63,219 nucleotides of DNA. It comes from Ignavibacteria bacterium (GTDB lineage: Bacteria; Bacteroidota; Ignavibacteria; UBA10030; SZUA-254). The stretch is taken from NCBI GenBank assembly GCA_016178595.1, contig JACOSY010000045.1, positions 1 through 63,219 of the forward strand, read 5' to 3'. This document shows positions 62,405 through 63,219 of the stretch, piece after piece. The notes beneath the pieces were generated by a model that did not search any database, was not told the DNA's origin, and saw nothing but the letters and a program-made list of their open reading frames with translations. Both the position numbers and the translations under genes were made by a program. Position 1 is the stretch's first letter; each line of letters opens with the position of its first letter.

Positions 62405-62911
62405 ATGAAGAACACACTCTCATATCGCTTTACCCTGATAGTGGCACTTGCCGTTCTCTTGCTTGCTCCAACCGCTGCCCCGGGGCAAGGGAAATTTGGA
62501 GTCGGCTTTGTGGTCGGAGATCCAACAGGCGTTGCATGGAAATACAAACTTAATGCAAACAATGCGCTCGATGGAGCGATCGGCTTCTCACCGTTCGATC
62601 GCTACAGGTTGCACGTCGATTACCTCTGGCATTCGAACCCTTTCCATGAACAGAACCTCGCGCTCCACTACGGAGCGGGAGTAGCTTTTGGGTTCGGAAG
62701 AACGGAGTATATCGTCGTCAATGACGGAAGAAGTCGGTACCTCCTGCGAGACCAGGAAATTGGTTTTGGTGTCAGGGGTGTTATCGGACTTACTTATAGA
62801 GTCCAACAGTCGCCAGTCGAACTATTCTTTGAGGCAGCCCCGCTTGTAATCGTCTCTCCCGCAGGCGGCATGGGGGTCGACGTAGGACTCGGTGTTCGGT
62901 TTTATCCATAA
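62405..62911 (+). CDS. Small exported beta-barrel-like protein
   Basis: GAAAGGAGAT precedes the ATG. The 168-residue protein has a signal peptide (about 1-28, ending PGQG) and strand-like alternation through GFVVGDPTGVAWKYKL, LHYGAGVAFGFG, GFGVRGVIGLTYRV and LGVRFYP, ending in Phe-Tyr-Pro close to the C-terminal aromatic signature of outer-membrane barrels. It probably forms a small eight-stranded barrel or a lipid-facing structure. Function is unknown. It follows the coiled-coil lipoprotein, and the two may form an envelope unit. Confidence 0.8.
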   Translation: MKNTLSYRFTLIVALAVLLLAPTAAPGQGKFGVGFVVGDPTGVAWKYKLNANNALDGAIGFSPFDRYRLHVDYLWHSNPFHEQNLALHYGAGVAFGFGRTEYIVVNDGRSRYLLRDQEIGFGVRGVIGLTYRVQQSPVELFFEAAPLVIVSPAGGMGVDVGLGVRFYP

Positions 62912-62993
62912 CAAGGTATTCTTCTGAAGGCATAACATCAATCATTGTGATTATCGCGTAAACTCTCACAAAACAGAAAGGAGCACAGTTACC

Positions 62994-63219
62994 ATGATGT
63001 TCAGTAGCATGCGTTCATTATATGTTAAGAATACCACGGTCAGTATCGTGGTTATTCTCTGTGTCCTAAGCATGTGTATATCGAGTGCGCTCTTCGCACA
63101 GCCGAAGTACCGCACCTTTAATCAGAATGATCTGGGAGAGAAGAAGGACAAGGCGGGAAAGGCCGTGGGAAGTACGGCGTGTTTTGTTTTCCATAATACG
63201 ACCGGTCAGACGGTGAATA
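62994..63219 (+). CDS. Exported hypothetical protein, cut by the window end
   Basis: AAAGGAG lies 10 bases before the tandem ATGATG. The visible 75 residues hold a signal peptide (about 15-40, SIVVILCVLSMCISSALFAQ) and then PKYRTFNQNDLGEKKDKAGKA and ACFVFHNTTGQTV. The rest lies outside the window. No family can be assigned from this piece. Confidence 0.6.
   Translation, partial: MMFSSMRSLYVKNTTVSIVVILCVLSMCISSALFAQPKYRTFNQNDLGEKKDKAGKAVGSTACFVFHNTTGQTVN

Noticed and set aside
62295-62408. A 37-codon frame with GGAG before its ATG, overlapping the start of the barrel gene
   Set aside because: Possible leader peptide, but composition is not protein-like and nothing else supports it.
1-63219. 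CRISPR array
   Set aside because: No set of regularly spaced identical repeats was found on reading.

Overview
The window looks like the chromosome of a free-living Gram-negative bacterium of the Bacteroidota/Chlorobiota (FCB) group, most plausibly an Ignavibacteria-like lineage (inference). Three large exported proteins end in type IX secretion sorting domains with the NxPNPFNPT-type motif, and signal peptides, beta-propeller sensor kinases and secreted peptidases fit the same group. No rRNA gene and no CRISPR array is visible. Two tRNA genes are present: Glu-CTC on the minus strand and Arg-ACG on the plus strand.

Positions 1-8443 form an accessory island, all on the plus strand. It holds the tail of an IS30 transposase, orphan genes (one with an in-frame amber stop), an HNH nuclease behind a promoter and hairpin, a ParB-like/Mom-like DNA-modification pair, both terminase subunits, and a large serine recombinase. 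There is no portal, capsid or tail gene. The recombinase frame runs into the 3' end of the tRNA-Glu gene, a possible integration boundary.

Positions 8688-10895 hold phosphoglycerate mutase and a metallo-beta-lactamase RNase-like protein. Positions 11134-19447 (minus strand) are a regulatory and secretion cassette: a Ser/Thr kinase with TPRs, a GAF/sigma-54 activator 7 bases downstream, then a sedolisin-like secreted peptidase. A -24/-12 promoter and a duplicated palindrome lie between activator and peptidase, so the activator probably controls the peptidase. On the other side, and divergent, are a propeller sensor histidine kinase broken by a 44-bp palindrome and its NarL-type regulator.

Positions 23893-34031 hold a frameshifted YCF48/BNR-repeat exoprotein, tRNA-Arg, a secreted M28 peptidase, an esterase, a membrane protein, a lone Sll1717-type ATPase and a small monooxygenase-like protein. 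Positions 34884-43743 hold a compact cluster: a Tat-exported ligand-binding protein without a transporter, a GNAT acetyltransferase, a DUF6916-like protein, three tandem phage tail-collar (Mdp-type) proteins and a giant cysteine-rich HYR-repeat T9SS protein. Together they look like a surface or extracellular system.

Positions 43895-49898 hold a hypothetical protein, a secreted Xaa-Pro aminopeptidase, a decayed small membrane gene, a TRADD-N-associated-type membrane protein, a nested inverted repeat and a frameshifted HEXXH metallopeptidase. Positions 49977-54838 (minus strand) are a metal and redox stress block: an ArsR-MerTP-CopZ-like operon, outer-membrane and secreted proteins, two thioredoxin-type proteins, a membrane protein and a Crp/Fnr regulator with two candidate operators. 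Positions 55032-63219 (plus strand) hold a cupin remnant, an aminotransferase, an ABC-2 exporter, a large GT-C-like membrane protein, a coiled-coil lipoprotein, a small beta-barrel and the start of another exported protein.

Two long genes (near 25890 and 49620) are broken by a single apparently missing base in a homopolymer, so sequencing error must be excluded before calling them pseudogenes.
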